Of a stretch of 64,000 nucleotides of DNA, positions 34,553-43,035 are shown piece by piece. Both the position numbers and the translations under genes were made by a program. Source of the stretch: Lachnospiraceae bacterium (GTDB lineage Bacteria > Bacillota > Clostridia > Lachnospirales > Lachnospiraceae); NCBI GenBank assembly GCA_015057085.1, contig SVFB01000056.1, positions 1-64,000 on the forward strand, written 5' to 3'. A model generated the notes under the pieces. That model was not told where the DNA came from and searched no databases. It saw nothing but the letters and a program-made list of their open reading frames with translations. Each line of letters starts with the position of its first letter. Position 1 is the stretch's first letter.

Positions 34553-35474
34553 AATCATTCGTGCAGTTCAAAAGCAGGTCTTAAGCGAGATGGATTTATC
34601 GCGCGACATATCAGATGAAGAAGTACGCGTGATGATTACGAAAGCAACGCGGGCAATAATAGGAATACGCTCGGTATCCCTGAAAGAGCGTGTGTTTGTG
34701 GAAAACGCTGTATTTAACGGATTGCGTCGTCTGGATATTATTCAGGAATTGGTGGAAGACGAGGACGTAACCGAAATTATGGTGAATGGTCCAAATCATA
34801 TTTTTTATGAGCGTGGCGGCGCAATCTATCAATGGGACCGTAAATTCGAATCTGAGGAGAAACTTCAGGATGTAGTACAGCGTATTGTGGGAAATCATAA
34901 CCGTTCAGTAAACTTAGCCTCTCCCATTGTGGATTCCAGGTTGGATGATGGTTCACGTGTTAATGTGGTGCTCTCTCCCGTAGCAATAAATGGCACCACT
35001 CTAACCATCAGAAAATTTCCAAAGGAGCCAATGTCTATGGCACGTCTTATAGAATTAGGGTCCATATCTGAGGAAGCGGCTGAGTTCTTACGGATTATGG
35101 TGCAGGCAGGGCGAAGTATTTTTGTGACAGGTGGAACCGGATCCGGAAAAACCACCTTCCTAAATGCCCTGTCTGAATATATACCATCTGATGAACGTGT
35201 TATAACCATAGAAGATTCGGCAGAATTACAGCTTAAGGGCATTAAGAATCTGGTACGGATGGAGACAAGAGGTGCAAATAATCGTCAGGTTGAGCCCATT
35301 ACCATCCGCGATTTGATCAAAACTGCACTCAGGATGAGACCGGATCGAATCATAGTAGGTGAGTGTCGAGGAGGAGAAGCCTTCGATATGTTGCAAGCTA
35401 TGAATACAGGACATCTTGTATTCCCATCTTGCCTACACTATTTCCATCTGAGAAATCCTCTGTTTGTTGTTTAA
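34545..35474 (+). pseudogene. tadA: tadA/cpaF pilus ATPase, 5' part (interrupted)
   Basis: Secretion ATPase that powers Flp pilus assembly. GTG start at 34545 with GGGAGG 6 bases upstream. Walker A VTGGTGSGKTTF (about residue 196) and Walker [20 protein letters not shown] are present. After MLQAMNTGH (ending at 35414) the frame leaves the gene and reads about 20 foreign codons to a stop at 35474. The expected continuation DGSMSTGHANS lies at 49054. The gene is split by the mobile element at the conserved ATPase core, so the truncated product lacks the last 91 residues and should be inactive. Confidence 0.9.
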
Positions 35475-37044
35475 GTGTTATTATTTGCCCTGATTTAAGG
35501 GTTATATCTATATCACCGTTAGGTGGTAGGTCGATTCTGTCAATATAATTTTGGATGCGGTCACGGTCTATAGTTGTAAAGTTCTTCAGCTCTGCAATAG
35601 CCTTTTTGATTTCGGCAATCTTATCATCCACATAGGAAAAACTTAATTTATTGGATTCTTTGTCCTCAATGATGGTAGTAAGATTATTGATTTCTTCGGT
35701 AATTGTATTCAGCTTAGACTTAACCTTCTCCTTAGCAGCATCCGTAAGCCCGTCGTCCATAAGAGCATCAATTAAGCTGTTTATCTTCTTTTCCTTAGAT
35801 GCCTTTTGCTTTTTTAGATTACTGATTTCTTCTCCGTTGTTTTGTGTAGCCTCCACACACTCAATAAGTACAGTTTCTAGGGATGAAAGAACATGGCTTT
35901 GTTGCTCAATAACATGTTTTAATGCTATTCGAGTTACTTCTTGCAAATCATCCTCATAAATACTACGTATAGGATTAGGACAGTCCTGATGATTTTTGAT
36001 TCTGTAGACTGGCTTTGTCTTTTTACGGTCTGCATATCCAAAATGATATGGCTTGCCACAAACTGGGCAAAAAATTTTGCTAGCATAGAGGTGCATTCCC
36101 TGAAAATGAGCCTGAACAGTCTTTTTGTCAGGCTTCTCGTAAATAGTGATTCTGGAATGGTGTATTCTCTGTGCCAGCTCGAAAAGGTCTGTATCAACAA
36201 TCTGAAGGTCAGGGCGTTCACAAAGTACCCAGTTTTCTTTTGGTAACTGGATACGTTTTGATTTTGTGCGTCCGGTACCGAGTTTAGTGGTACGTTTGTT
36301 GATATAAAATTTACCAATATAACGCTCGTCTTTGATTATGTTTGATACAGATCGGCTACATATACTAATACCTTCGTTATTTAGGGCACGCTGTATGGAA
36401 GCAGGAGTGCCGTTACGATAAACAAAGTCCTCAAAAATTCTGCGAACAATAGCAGCTTGTTCTTGATTGATGGTGATTGTCTTATCTTCACGATGCCAGT
36501 CATAACCGAAAGAGCAGTCTTTGGCAGATAATTCTTTTCGCTCACAACGGAGTTCCTGCGTTTTTTTACCATTTATGCTTTGCTGTTTAACAAACTGAGC
36601 ATCCATAGCATATTTAATACTGTGAAATAGACCAGAGTTCATATCTTCAAAGTCATGAACTTGTCTATCTTCAAGAGTAAGAACAGTTGCGTTGTGATCT
36701 AATAACATTCTGTTAAGTACAAGTGAGTTAAGTTCGTCACGATTAAGACGTGATAATGCCTTAGTAAGAATAAGGTCAAAACCATCATCAGAAAGTTTTT
36801 GAAGCATTTCATTATACTGTGGTCTGGTAAAATCATTTTTACCAGAGATACCATCATCTACGTATGTTTCAATAAGCTGGATGTTTGGATGCTCTTCAAT
36901 ATATTTTTTTGCAAGATAGACCTGATTAGAGCATGATTCCTTTTGTCCTTCGTTATCAGTTGATACTCTTGCATATATAACGGCTCTGATATTATCAGTG
37001 GAACCATTATTAAGTTTTTCTCTAATTTCTTGTGCTAATGTCAT
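35398..37044 (-). CDS. Large serine integrase
   Basis: A 548-residue large serine recombinase. The resolvase domain has the nucleophile Ser28 in [14 protein letters not shown]. The recombinase domain contains [14 protein letters not shown], a zinc ribbon [17 protein letters not shown]...NHQDC follows at about 305-350, and a coiled coil spans roughly 385-470. It integrates and, with a partner, excises the element. The last eight codons and the stop lie across attL: the TAG stop (35398-35400) is host tadA sequence. On the circular form the frame would continue for 44 more codons (see findings). It overlaps the upstream gene by 4 bases. Confidence 0.93.
   Translation of the reverse strand: MTLAQEIREKLNNGSTDNIRAVIYARVSTDNEGQKESCSNQVYLAKKYIEEHPNIQLIETYVDDGISGKNDFTRPQYNEMLQKLSDDGFDLILTKALSRLNRDELNSLVLNRMLLDHNATVLTLEDRQVHDFEDMNSGLFHSIKYAMDAQFVKQQSINGKKTQELRCERKELSAKDCSFGYDWHREDKTITINQEQAAIVRRIFEDFVYRNGTPASIQRALNNEGISICSRSVSNIIKDERYIGKFYINKRTTKLGTGRTKSKRIQLPKENWVLCERPDLQIVDTDLFELAQRIHHSRITIYEKPDKKTVQAHFQGMHLYASKIFCPVCGKPYHFGYADRKKTKPVYRIKNHQDCPNPIRSIYEDDLQEVTRIALKHVIEQQSHVLSSLETVLIECVEATQNNGEEISNLKKQKASKEKKINSLIDALMDDGLTDAAKEKVKSKLNTITEEINNLTTIIEDKESNKLSFSYVDDKIAEIKKAIAELKNFTTIDRDRIQNYIDRIDLPPNGDIDITLKSGQIITLKQQTEDFSDGNSVGKMGIQDVLYS
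35402..35414. repeat. attL core, 13-bp direct repeat
   Basis: GAATACAGGACAT, identical to 49041-49053. The bases on each side differ (T/C before, C/G after). It lies in the tadA codons for MNTGH and in the last codons of the integrase gene on the other strand. Confidence 0.85.
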
Positions 37045-37730
37045 ATATCAATCTCCTTACGATATTTTAAAAATCCTTCTTGTAGCGAATATATGTCTAA
37101 ATGAAGTTGTTCTCGTATTTTGCAAAAGTTAGCTGTTCGCCAATGCACATCATTTAAGTTATGAACTAGGAGCAAATCGTATTTGTCTCTGTTTTTTATT
37201 AGCTCCATAAGTTGAACTTGCTCTCCATCCTTCTGATGAAGGCTTTCATCAAAATACTGGTCAACAACAGTCCATTTTGTTTTCTTCTTTGTAAATAGGG
37301 TAAAGATATCATTCTTTACCGGAATAACCTCTTTCATTTCGTTTGGTGTTCCAAAGTGACAGGTGTAGGTTGCTACACGAAGAGGTTTGTTAAAAGGTGC
37401 TTCATCCCAAATAAAGCATCCGTTTTCAATCGAATAAATTTGTAATCCTTTTTCACGTAACATCAGCAGGTCGTTCATGAATCTGCCAGTGTTTTTTGCT
37501 ATGTGGTAAAAATCCTTTGTAACAAGGACATCATATTTCTCACAACACTCAATGAAGCGGTCGTATTCAGTACGCTCAAACTTCTTAAGGCTCATATCAC
37601 AATAAATATCAACAACTTCAAAACCCATAGAGACCGCATATTCTTCTAATGCTTTTAACTGGTCTTTATAGATTTTGGGTCTTTGTTTACTTTCATTTGT
37701 AAAGTGATATATTGCTGCCTTTTTTCTCAT
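37041..37730 (-). CDS. Degenerate resolvase-like accessory protein
   Basis: A 229-residue protein whose N-terminal half copies the serine-recombinase catalytic fold (KKAAIYHFTNESKQRPK, GFEVVDIYCDMSLKKFERTEYDRFIECC, DVLVTKDFYHIAKNTGRF). The YARVS motif is replaced by YHFTNES, so the catalytic serine context and arginine are lost. The second half resembles another partial copy (WTVVDQYFDES, DLLLVHNLNDVHWRT). No DNA-binding or zinc domain follows. It overlaps the integrase start by 4 bases (ATGA), so it is probably made together with it and may modulate it. Function inferred from position. Confidence 0.7.
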   Translation of the reverse strand: MRKKAAIYHFTNESKQRPKIYKDQLKALEEYAVSMGFEVVDIYCDMSLKKFERTEYDRFIECCEKYDVLVTKDFYHIAKNTGRFMNDLLMLREKGLQIYSIENGCFIWDEAPFNKPLRVATYTCHFGTPNEMKEVIPVKNDIFTLFTKKKTKWTVVDQYFDESLHQKDGEQVQLMELIKNRDKYDLLLVHNLNDVHWRTANFCKIREQLHLDIYSLQEGFLKYRKEIDI

Positions 37731-37869
37731 AATCTGATCGTAACTCCTTTATCATTTCATTGACCGCTTCATACGGTGTTGGATCTTTTACTCCGCAAGA
37801 ATCCCTAAGGTCTAACATTTCTTGCTTGATTCTGCGATTTAATCTTTGTCGGTTTCTGCTTTTCATTTT
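37693..37869 (-). CDS. 58-residue basic protein, uncharacterised
   Basis: A small Arg/Lys-rich protein (MKSRNRQRLNRRIKQEMLDLRD) followed by TPYEAVNEMIKELRSDYEKKG. ATG 37869 is chosen because GAGGT lies 8 bases upstream; the longer frame starts at a TTG (37935) without a ribosome site. It overlaps the start of the resolvase-like gene by 38 bases, a sign of coupling. Small genes of this kind are common next to serine integrases in clostridial elements. Confidence 0.6.
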   Translation of the reverse strand, partial: KMKSRNRQRLNRRIKQEMLDLRDSCGVKDPTPYEAVNEMIKELRSDYEKKGSNISLYK

Positions 37870-37949
37870 TGCATACCTCAAATAAGCTATTCTTTTAACG
37901 ATGACGTCCGATAATTCGGGAAACACCGAGTTCAATAGAACTGTTATAG

Positions 37950-38087
37950 TTATGCCGCCTGTTTTTCTTTGTCGGCGTTCAGAATTTTCTGAGCTGCTTT
38001 ATCGTAAATGGTTTTGTCGATTACCTTGGATTGAAGTAAATCATTTAAGAGTAAGAGCTCTAGAGAGATGTTTTTCTTTTCATTCAT
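37950..38087 (-). CDS. 45-residue SHOCT-like protein
   Basis: A small ORF with an ideal AAGGAG site 8 bases upstream and an ATGA overlap with the stop of the Xis-like gene. The product (MNEKKNISLELLLLNDLLQS, then KVIDKTIYDKAAQKIL) has the length and pattern of a SHOCT-type oligomerisation motif. It is part of the xis-to-integrase operon. Confidence 0.65.
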   Translation of the reverse strand: MNEKKNISLELLLLNDLLQSKVIDKTIYDKAAQKILNADKEKQAA

Positions 38088-38290
38088 ACCGCAATCTCCT
38101 TTCCGACCTGTTCACCATGAAGGTAAGAGATTAAAGAATCTTTTGGGATTCTAACAAGTCTTCCTACCTTAATATGGGGAAGGTCATTATTTTTGATGTG
38201 TCTTCTTACGGTAGCTGGGGTTATATTTAGAATCTCAGCTACTTCAGAAATGCTTAATACTGCTGGATAATCTTTTAATAATTCCTCCAT
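38084..38290 (-). CDS. Excisionase-like HTH protein
   Basis: A 68-residue MerR/excisionase-type DNA-binding protein. The helix-turn-helix reads LSISEVAEILNITPATVRRHIKNNDLP and the wing KVGRLVRIPKDSLISYL. AGGAGGACAAAA precedes the ATG. It is the first gene of the minus-strand operon leading to the integrase, which fits a directionality factor, though it could also be a local regulator. Confidence 0.8.
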   Translation of the reverse strand: MEELLKDYPAVLSISEVAEILNITPATVRRHIKNNDLPHIKVGRLVRIPKDSLISYLHGEQVGKEIAV

Positions 38291-38341
38291 TTTTGTCCTC
38301 CTGAATCTTTTTGTATCATTTTGAATTTTAAAAACCTAAAA

Positions 38342-38419
38342 GTTCTGTTTAGAACAAATTTGTTTTCTTTAAGAGCATATTAGCACACAAAAATGTTTTA
38401 TGCAAGAACAAATTTGCTC
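38342..38419. promoter_or_regulatory. Palindromic operators between xis and regulator
   Basis: GAACAAATTTGTTT (38352-38365) and GAACAAATTTGCTC (38406-38419) are near-identical palindromes 54 bp apart. An overlapping GTTCT-GTTT-AGAAC inverted repeat lies at 38342-38355. They sit between the divergent Xis-like and XRE genes and are probably bound by the XRE regulator. Confidence 0.6.
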
Positions 38420-38479
38420 TATTTTATTAAAAAGAACGTCTAAAGTAACTTTTTTGTTTATAAAAGAGCATTATCGTGG

Positions 38480-38485
38480 TATGAT
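38480..38485 (+). promoter_or_regulatory. Extended -10 promoter of the XRE gene
   Basis: TGGTATGAT is an extended -10 (hexamer 38480-38485) with TTTATA 17 bp upstream, 35 bases before the ATG at 38520. Confidence 0.55.
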
Positions 38486-38519
38486 TTAAAGGTAATTTGA
38501 TAAGAAAGTGAGGCGTCTT

Positions 38520-39146
38520 ATGGCTATTTTTATGAGTATGCTCGGTGGCGAAGATTTTGCTGATATAAATGAGGACAGATCTGGAGCACGTGTAGGTGAA
38601 AGAATAAAGAAAATAAGAGAAACCCGAGAGATGAGCAGGGCGGAGCTAGGTGCATTAGTTGGGCTTGACCAAAATCGAGTTCAGCAATATGAAAATGGAA
38701 AGCGTAAGCCAAAGATTCCTTTATTAAAGAAAATCGCAGCAGCTTTAGGTGTTGAAACTATTGCGCTTATGGATCCAATAACAGAAAGCTATGTTGGAGC
38801 AATGCATGCCCTTTTTCAGATGGAAGAAAAACTAGATATGAAAGTTGTGAAAAAGGATGGTTGCTATTATCTGCAATTTGGAGATGGTAGATTTGACGGG
38901 ATGAATAGCTATCTAAGTAAGTGGTATGAGGTTCGACACGAATTGGATGAAGCTATGCCGAATCTTACTGATGAAGAACGTAAGAAAAAGATATTTGACT
39001 ACAATATGTTTGAATGGACTTATCCAAGTGGAACGGCGATGAATGCTGATAGAAAATACAATGAGCATCTAATGAATCGTATGGATGAAATACATGAGGA
39101 TAATGAGAAATTTAAGGAATTGATGAAGCGGTTAGATAATGAATAA
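38520..39146 (+). CDS. XRE-family regulator
   Basis: A 208-residue regulator. The helix-turn-helix (GERIKKIRETREMSRAELGALVGLDQNRVQQYENGKRKPK) is a classical Cro/CI type. The C-terminal part is helical and acidic with a coiled-coil end, probably for dimerisation or effector sensing; no peptidase triad is visible. ATG 38520 has GTGAGG 7 bases upstream; the frame opens earlier at GTG 38508, which is that ribosome site. It is divergent from the Xis operon and upstream of the restriction genes, and probably controls both. Confidence 0.85.
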   Translation: MAIFMSMLGGEDFADINEDRSGARVGERIKKIRETREMSRAELGALVGLDQNRVQQYENGKRKPKIPLLKKIAAALGVETIALMDPITESYVGAMHALFQMEEKLDMKVVKKDGCYYLQFGDGRFDGMNSYLSKWYEVRHELDEAMPNLTDEERKKKIFDYNMFEWTYPSGTAMNADRKYNEHLMNRMDEIHEDNEKFKELMKRLDNE

Positions 39147-39154
39147 AAGGGTGG

Positions 39155-40684
39155 ATGAGTTTAAAGATGAATGATGCTGAGTATGTTCTTTTCGCAAAGG
39201 ATAAACATAATAGCAATGAATTTACTAGAAAAGAATTAGAGGCTGTTTTTGATTATTGCCAAGGGAAAACATTTGAGTTTCTAGATAGAATGAATGTTTT
39301 TGCGAAGGCTTTTAATAATCCGAAGATTACAGGAATAGCTGGGGATGTTGTAGAGCAATCTATTCTTGGTATGAAACAAAATTCAAGGCAAGAACCAGAT
39401 TTAATTGTAGATGGAAAACAGATTGAGCTTAAAACGACGGGGCTTCGTGTAGATAAGAAGAATAAAGGTGAGTTTACTCCTAAAGAACCAGTAACAATAA
39501 CAGCTGTATCAATTAACAAAATAGTTGATGAGGATTATTTTGATAAGTCCACACTTTGGCATAAATTGCAGAGCATTCTGTTTGTGTATTATCACTATAA
39601 CAGTCCAGTGACTGTAAATGCTCTTGGATATTCAAAATTTACGGTTCTGTCACATCAGTTTTATATGCCATCAGATCTTGATAGGGCAAGGTTTGAAAAT
39701 GATTGGAGAATTGTAAGAGATTTTTTAAGAAAAGTGCAGAATACATATGACGAACCTGAAAAAGGATATCCTTTACTATCGACTGAAATTAATCCTCAGT
39801 TAGTGGTTTTGGATACTGCGCCTAAATATCCTCATCCACCAAGATTTCGAATAAAAAGAGCGTATTTTGCAGTAATTGTAAAAAAACATTTTGCTCAGAA
39901 ATTAGAGTCTTTATCGGATGAGTATGTTTCTTATGAGCAGTTAGATATTAAGCTTCATAGTCTGAAAGAAATGTATGCGGCACAGTCTGTTAGAGCAATT
40001 GCGTATGAATTAGGATTAGATACCAAGCGTATCACTAAGCAAATGGCAGAGCAATTGATTGTAAGGATGTTTGGTGGTAACTCCAAAAAAATGAGTAAAG
40101 TCGAAATGTTTGAAGCATTCGGAATTACTGGTTATAGCATAGCGTTATCAGCAAAGGATGGTAGAACAGAAGACACAAAAATGTGCCCTATTAATTTTAG
40201 TGAAGTTATGGAAGAAAAAGACTTTGAGGATTCTGATTTTTACCATTATTATCATGATAATACATTTTTGTTCTTCATAGTAAAGGAAACAGAGGTTGCT
40301 AGTTCAGCAAAAGGTAAAGAAGTAAAAGTTGATTACGGAAATAATCAGTTCCTTGGGTTTAAAAGAGTCCGTTTTAGCGAGGAATTCATATATAAAAATG
40401 TAAAACCGGTATGGGAAAAAATACGAGAGTTGATTTCTGAAGATAAACTTGAATTTGTACCGGATTTAAAAAAAGATGGAACACCTATAATTAATCCGAC
40501 TGGTGAAATAAAGGGTGCTCCTAATTTCCCTAAAAGTTCAGAAGGTATTATTTTTGTTAGAGGTACAGGTTCTAATTCATCAGATAAAAAAGAATGTGTG
40601 AATGGTATTCGTATGTATAGGCAAAATCTGTGGATTAGAGGTGATGAAATCGTAGAAATCTTATCACAGCAAAAATTTATATAA
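39155..40684 (+). CDS. Sau3AI/MutH-family restriction endonuclease
   Basis: A 509-residue nuclease. The catalytic domain has GIAGDVVEQ (Glu67), EPDLIV (Asp82) and QIELKTTG (Glu91, Lys93), the MutH/Sau3AI arrangement. A second, divergent copy of the fold may form the C-terminal half, as in Sau3AI. Enzymes of this family cut at or near GATC; the site here is unknown. ATG 39155 lies 9 bases after the XRE stop; ATG 39167 is an alternative. It is paired with the C5 methylase that follows. Confidence 0.85.
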   Translation: MSLKMNDAEYVLFAKDKHNSNEFTRKELEAVFDYCQGKTFEFLDRMNVFAKAFNNPKITGIAGDVVEQSILGMKQNSRQEPDLIVDGKQIELKTTGLRVDKKNKGEFTPKEPVTITAVSINKIVDEDYFDKSTLWHKLQSILFVYYHYNSPVTVNALGYSKFTVLSHQFYMPSDLDRARFENDWRIVRDFLRKVQNTYDEPEKGYPLLSTEINPQLVVLDTAPKYPHPPRFRIKRAYFAVIVKKHFAQKLESLSDEYVSYEQLDIKLHSLKEMYAAQSVRAIAYELGLDTKRITKQMAEQLIVRMFGGNSKKMSKVEMFEAFGITGYSIALSAKDGRTEDTKMCPINFSEVMEEKDFEDSDFYHYYHDNTFLFFIVKETEVASSAKGKEVKVDYGNNQFLGFKRVRFSEEFIYKNVKPVWEKIRELISEDKLEFVPDLKKDGTPIINPTGEIKGAPNFPKSSEGIIFVRGTGSNSSDKKECVNGIRMYRQNLWIRGDEIVEILSQQKFI

Positions 40685-40687
40685 GTG

Positions 40688-40716
40688 TTGATCTTCATCA
40701 GGGTTGTTGCTATAAT
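40688..40716 (+). promoter_or_regulatory. Promoter of the methylase gene
   Basis: TTGATC (40688-40693), a 17-bp spacer and TATAAT (40711-40716), also with an extended TG. This gives the methylase its own promoter after the nuclease gene. Confidence 0.75.
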
Positions 40717-40742
40717 TTAAAAGTAAAGGAGCTGTGAGAATA

Positions 40743-42131
40743 ATGGAAAAAACGGTATGTGAACTTTTTGCAGGAGTAGGTGGATTTAGATGTGGGCTAA
40801 ATCATATACATTCTGGTGATGATATAAAAGAAAAAGATAAAAATTGGAAAACGGTTTGGTTTTCACAATGGGAGCCAGCTGATAAAAAAACACAGTGGGC
40901 GCATGACTGCTATGTATATAATTTTGGAACCTGTTTAGACAATGATGGAAAAGATACTACAAATTATAATGTTGAGGAAGTTGATAAGACAACGCTTCCT
41001 AACTTTAATTTACTTGTTGGTGGATTTCCATGTCAGGATTATTCGGTAGCATCATCTTTAGCAACTTCAAAAGGCTTAGAAGGCAAGAAAGGTGTGCTGT
41101 GGTGGTCTATTAGAGAGACTTTAGAAGCGAAGAAACCACCATTCGTGTTATTGGAAAATGTAGATAGACTGCTAAAATCACCAGCAAGTCAAAGAGGTAG
41201 AGACTTCGGAATAATTTTGGCTTGTTTTAGAGATGAAGGTTATACTGTAGAGTGGAGAGTAATAAATGCTGCAGAGTATGGCTTTCAGCAAAGAAGACGT
41301 AGAACATTTATTTTTGCATATAAAAATGAGTTGAAATATGCAAAGAGTGTAATTAATAGAATCAATTACATTTCTCAGTATGGAGATGAATTACATCGTC
41401 AGAGTATAACTAAATTGATTAATTCAGAAGGCTTTTTTGCAAAGACATTTCCAATAATGGCTATTGATGGGAAAAAAATCAAGATAGAGAAATTACCACT
41501 TGGGATTGGAGAACTATCTGAGCATTTTAGCTTTTCATTTGAAAATAGTGGAGTAATGCTGGATGGCGTGATTTATACAGTAAAAACAATTCCGGATTAT
41601 GATGGAAAGCAAATAACTTTGGGGGATATCATGGAACAGGGCGATGTAGATGAGAAGTATTTTATCCCAGAGGAAAAGCTGTATTATACCTATCCTGATA
41701 TTACGCATAGTGATGAATCGCATGGAAAGTTACCAAAGGAACAAAGACAGACTTGGCAGTATTTAAAAGGCGCCAAAAAGCTTCCTAGAAAGGCATCTAA
41801 TGGGCATGAATATATCTTCTCAGAAGGCGCAATTCCTATGATTGATGCAGCGGACAAACCAGCACGAACCATGTTAACGTCTGAAGGTAGTTTTAGCAGA
41901 ACTACACATATTGTGAAGGATAAAAGGACTGGAAAGATAAGACTTTTAACTCCTACAGAAACAGAAAGGATACAAGGATTTCCAACTGATCATACAAAAT
42001 ATTCATTAGTTAATGGCGAAATAGTTGAAATGCCTGTTAATAAGAGACGATTTATGATGGGTAATGCGTTAGTTGTTAATCTAATTGAGCAAATGGAACC
42101 ATTGCTAAATAGCATTATTAGTAATGAATAG
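40743..42131 (+). CDS. DNA cytosine-5 methyltransferase
   Basis: A 462-residue Dcm-type enzyme that methylates C5 of cytosine to protect the host from the restriction partner. Motif I is CELFAGVGGFRCGL, motif IV is GGFPCQDYS with catalytic Cys97, then ENVDRLL and QRRRRTFIFA. The target-recognition region is the long variable stretch before the C-terminal MGNALVVNL motif. ATG 40743 has AAAGGAGC upstream. Its end overlaps the HNH gene by 8 bases. Confidence 0.93.
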   Translation: MEKTVCELFAGVGGFRCGLNHIHSGDDIKEKDKNWKTVWFSQWEPADKKTQWAHDCYVYNFGTCLDNDGKDTTNYNVEEVDKTTLPNFNLLVGGFPCQDYSVASSLATSKGLEGKKGVLWWSIRETLEAKKPPFVLLENVDRLLKSPASQRGRDFGIILACFRDEGYTVEWRVINAAEYGFQQRRRRTFIFAYKNELKYAKSVINRINYISQYGDELHRQSITKLINSEGFFAKTFPIMAIDGKKIKIEKLPLGIGELSEHFSFSFENSGVMLDGVIYTVKTIPDYDGKQITLGDIMEQGDVDEKYFIPEEKLYYTYPDITHSDESHGKLPKEQRQTWQYLKGAKKLPRKASNGHEYIFSEGAIPMIDAADKPARTMLTSEGSFSRTTHIVKDKRTGKIRLLTPTETERIQGFPTDHTKYSLVNGEIVEMPVNKRRFMMGNALVVNLIEQMEPLLNSIISNE

Positions 42132-42990
42132 GGCTTATGTGATTGGAGATGGTATATTGACAATTCGAGAAAAAATAATTAAGGCTGTGAATGAATATGT
42201 TTATGAAAATGGATATGAAACGTGGATGAGTCGTAGAGAGGTTGTTGACTTCGTGAACTCATGTTATACCGATAATATTAAGTATAGCAGCTTACTTCCA
42301 TCGGATTATTGTTATAATCGATATAATATTGGCCTGGCAGATTTTGAAAATAAAGACAGGCTTTTTGAATACAATGATGGTTTATATAGACTACTTGGAG
42401 AGCATTATTCATTTACGGGAGATGTTTGGCGATATCCAAGTGATGCTGATGTCGAACCATATATAGTAGGCCGGTGGGAAAATGGAAAATTTGAGTTATA
42501 TTCACATGAAGTAATTGAGAATATCAAAGATGAACAAAGCTTTAAGAAAGAAGCCGTAAATATAGCGGAGAGTATAGATGATGATTTAAATAATCAAGGT
42601 ATTCAGGGTGAAGAAAGAATAGCATTAACGAAAGTAAGAGTGAATCAAAGCACTTATAGGCGTGGATTGATTAGAAAATATAAGCACTGCTGTTTGTGTG
42701 GTGTTTCTTCTGAAGATTTTCTAATTGCAAGTCATATCAAGCCTTGGAGCGTGTCAGAAGCTGATGAAAAATTGGATTTTGATAATGGATTATTACTCTG
42801 TCCTAATCATGATAAGTTATTTGATTCTGGGTATGTATCATTTGATAATAATGGCTCGATTATGATATCTAAAAAACTTGGAGATGTTGATAAAGTTTTT
42901 TTTAATGTTAACGAGGAAATGAAAATTTCTTTGAATGGAAAGACAAAGGAATATATGAAATATCATAGGGATCATGTTTATAAAGGATAG
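42124..42990 (+). CDS. HNH endonuclease of the R-M cassette
   Basis: A 288-residue protein with a C-terminal HNH nuclease: CCLCGVSSEDFLIASHIKPWS, then NGLLLCPNHDKLFDSGYVSF. The Cys and His pairs bind zinc and the ASHI-N-H residues form the active site. The N-terminal 150 residues are unassigned. It overlaps the methylase stop, so it belongs to the same cassette and may be a second or modification-dependent nuclease. Confidence 0.85.
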   Translation: MNRAYVIGDGILTIREKIIKAVNEYVYENGYETWMSRREVVDFVNSCYTDNIKYSSLLPSDYCYNRYNIGLADFENKDRLFEYNDGLYRLLGEHYSFTGDVWRYPSDADVEPYIVGRWENGKFELYSHEVIENIKDEQSFKKEAVNIAESIDDDLNNQGIQGEERIALTKVRVNQSTYRRGLIRKYKHCCLCGVSSEDFLIASHIKPWSVSEADEKLDFDNGLLLCPNHDKLFDSGYVSFDNNGSIMISKKLGDVDKVFFNVNEEMKISLNGKTKEYMKYHRDHVYKG

Positions 42991-43000
42991 ATTCTATAGA

Positions 43001-43031
43001 AATAGTGGTGGTCGTATGAGCCACCACTATT
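43001..43031. terminator. Bidirectional terminator
   Basis: AATAGTGGTGG / CCACCACTATT stem with a 9-base loop and T-rich flanks, between the convergent HNH and membrane-protein genes. Confidence 0.8.
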
Positions 43032-43035
43032 TTAG

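Noticed and set aside
35415-35474. C-terminal tail of the truncated TadA as a functional end
   Set aside because: The last 20 codons are antisense to the integrase gene and come from the element, with no similarity to TadA.
37693-37935. Longer 80-codon version of the basic small protein
   Set aside because: Its start is a TTG without a ribosome site; ATG 37869 has GAGGT at the right distance.
38342-38365. LexA (SOS) box
   Set aside because: GAAC and GTTT are 6 apart in the palindrome rather than 4, and the C-terminal half of the regulator shows no LexA-type peptidase motif.
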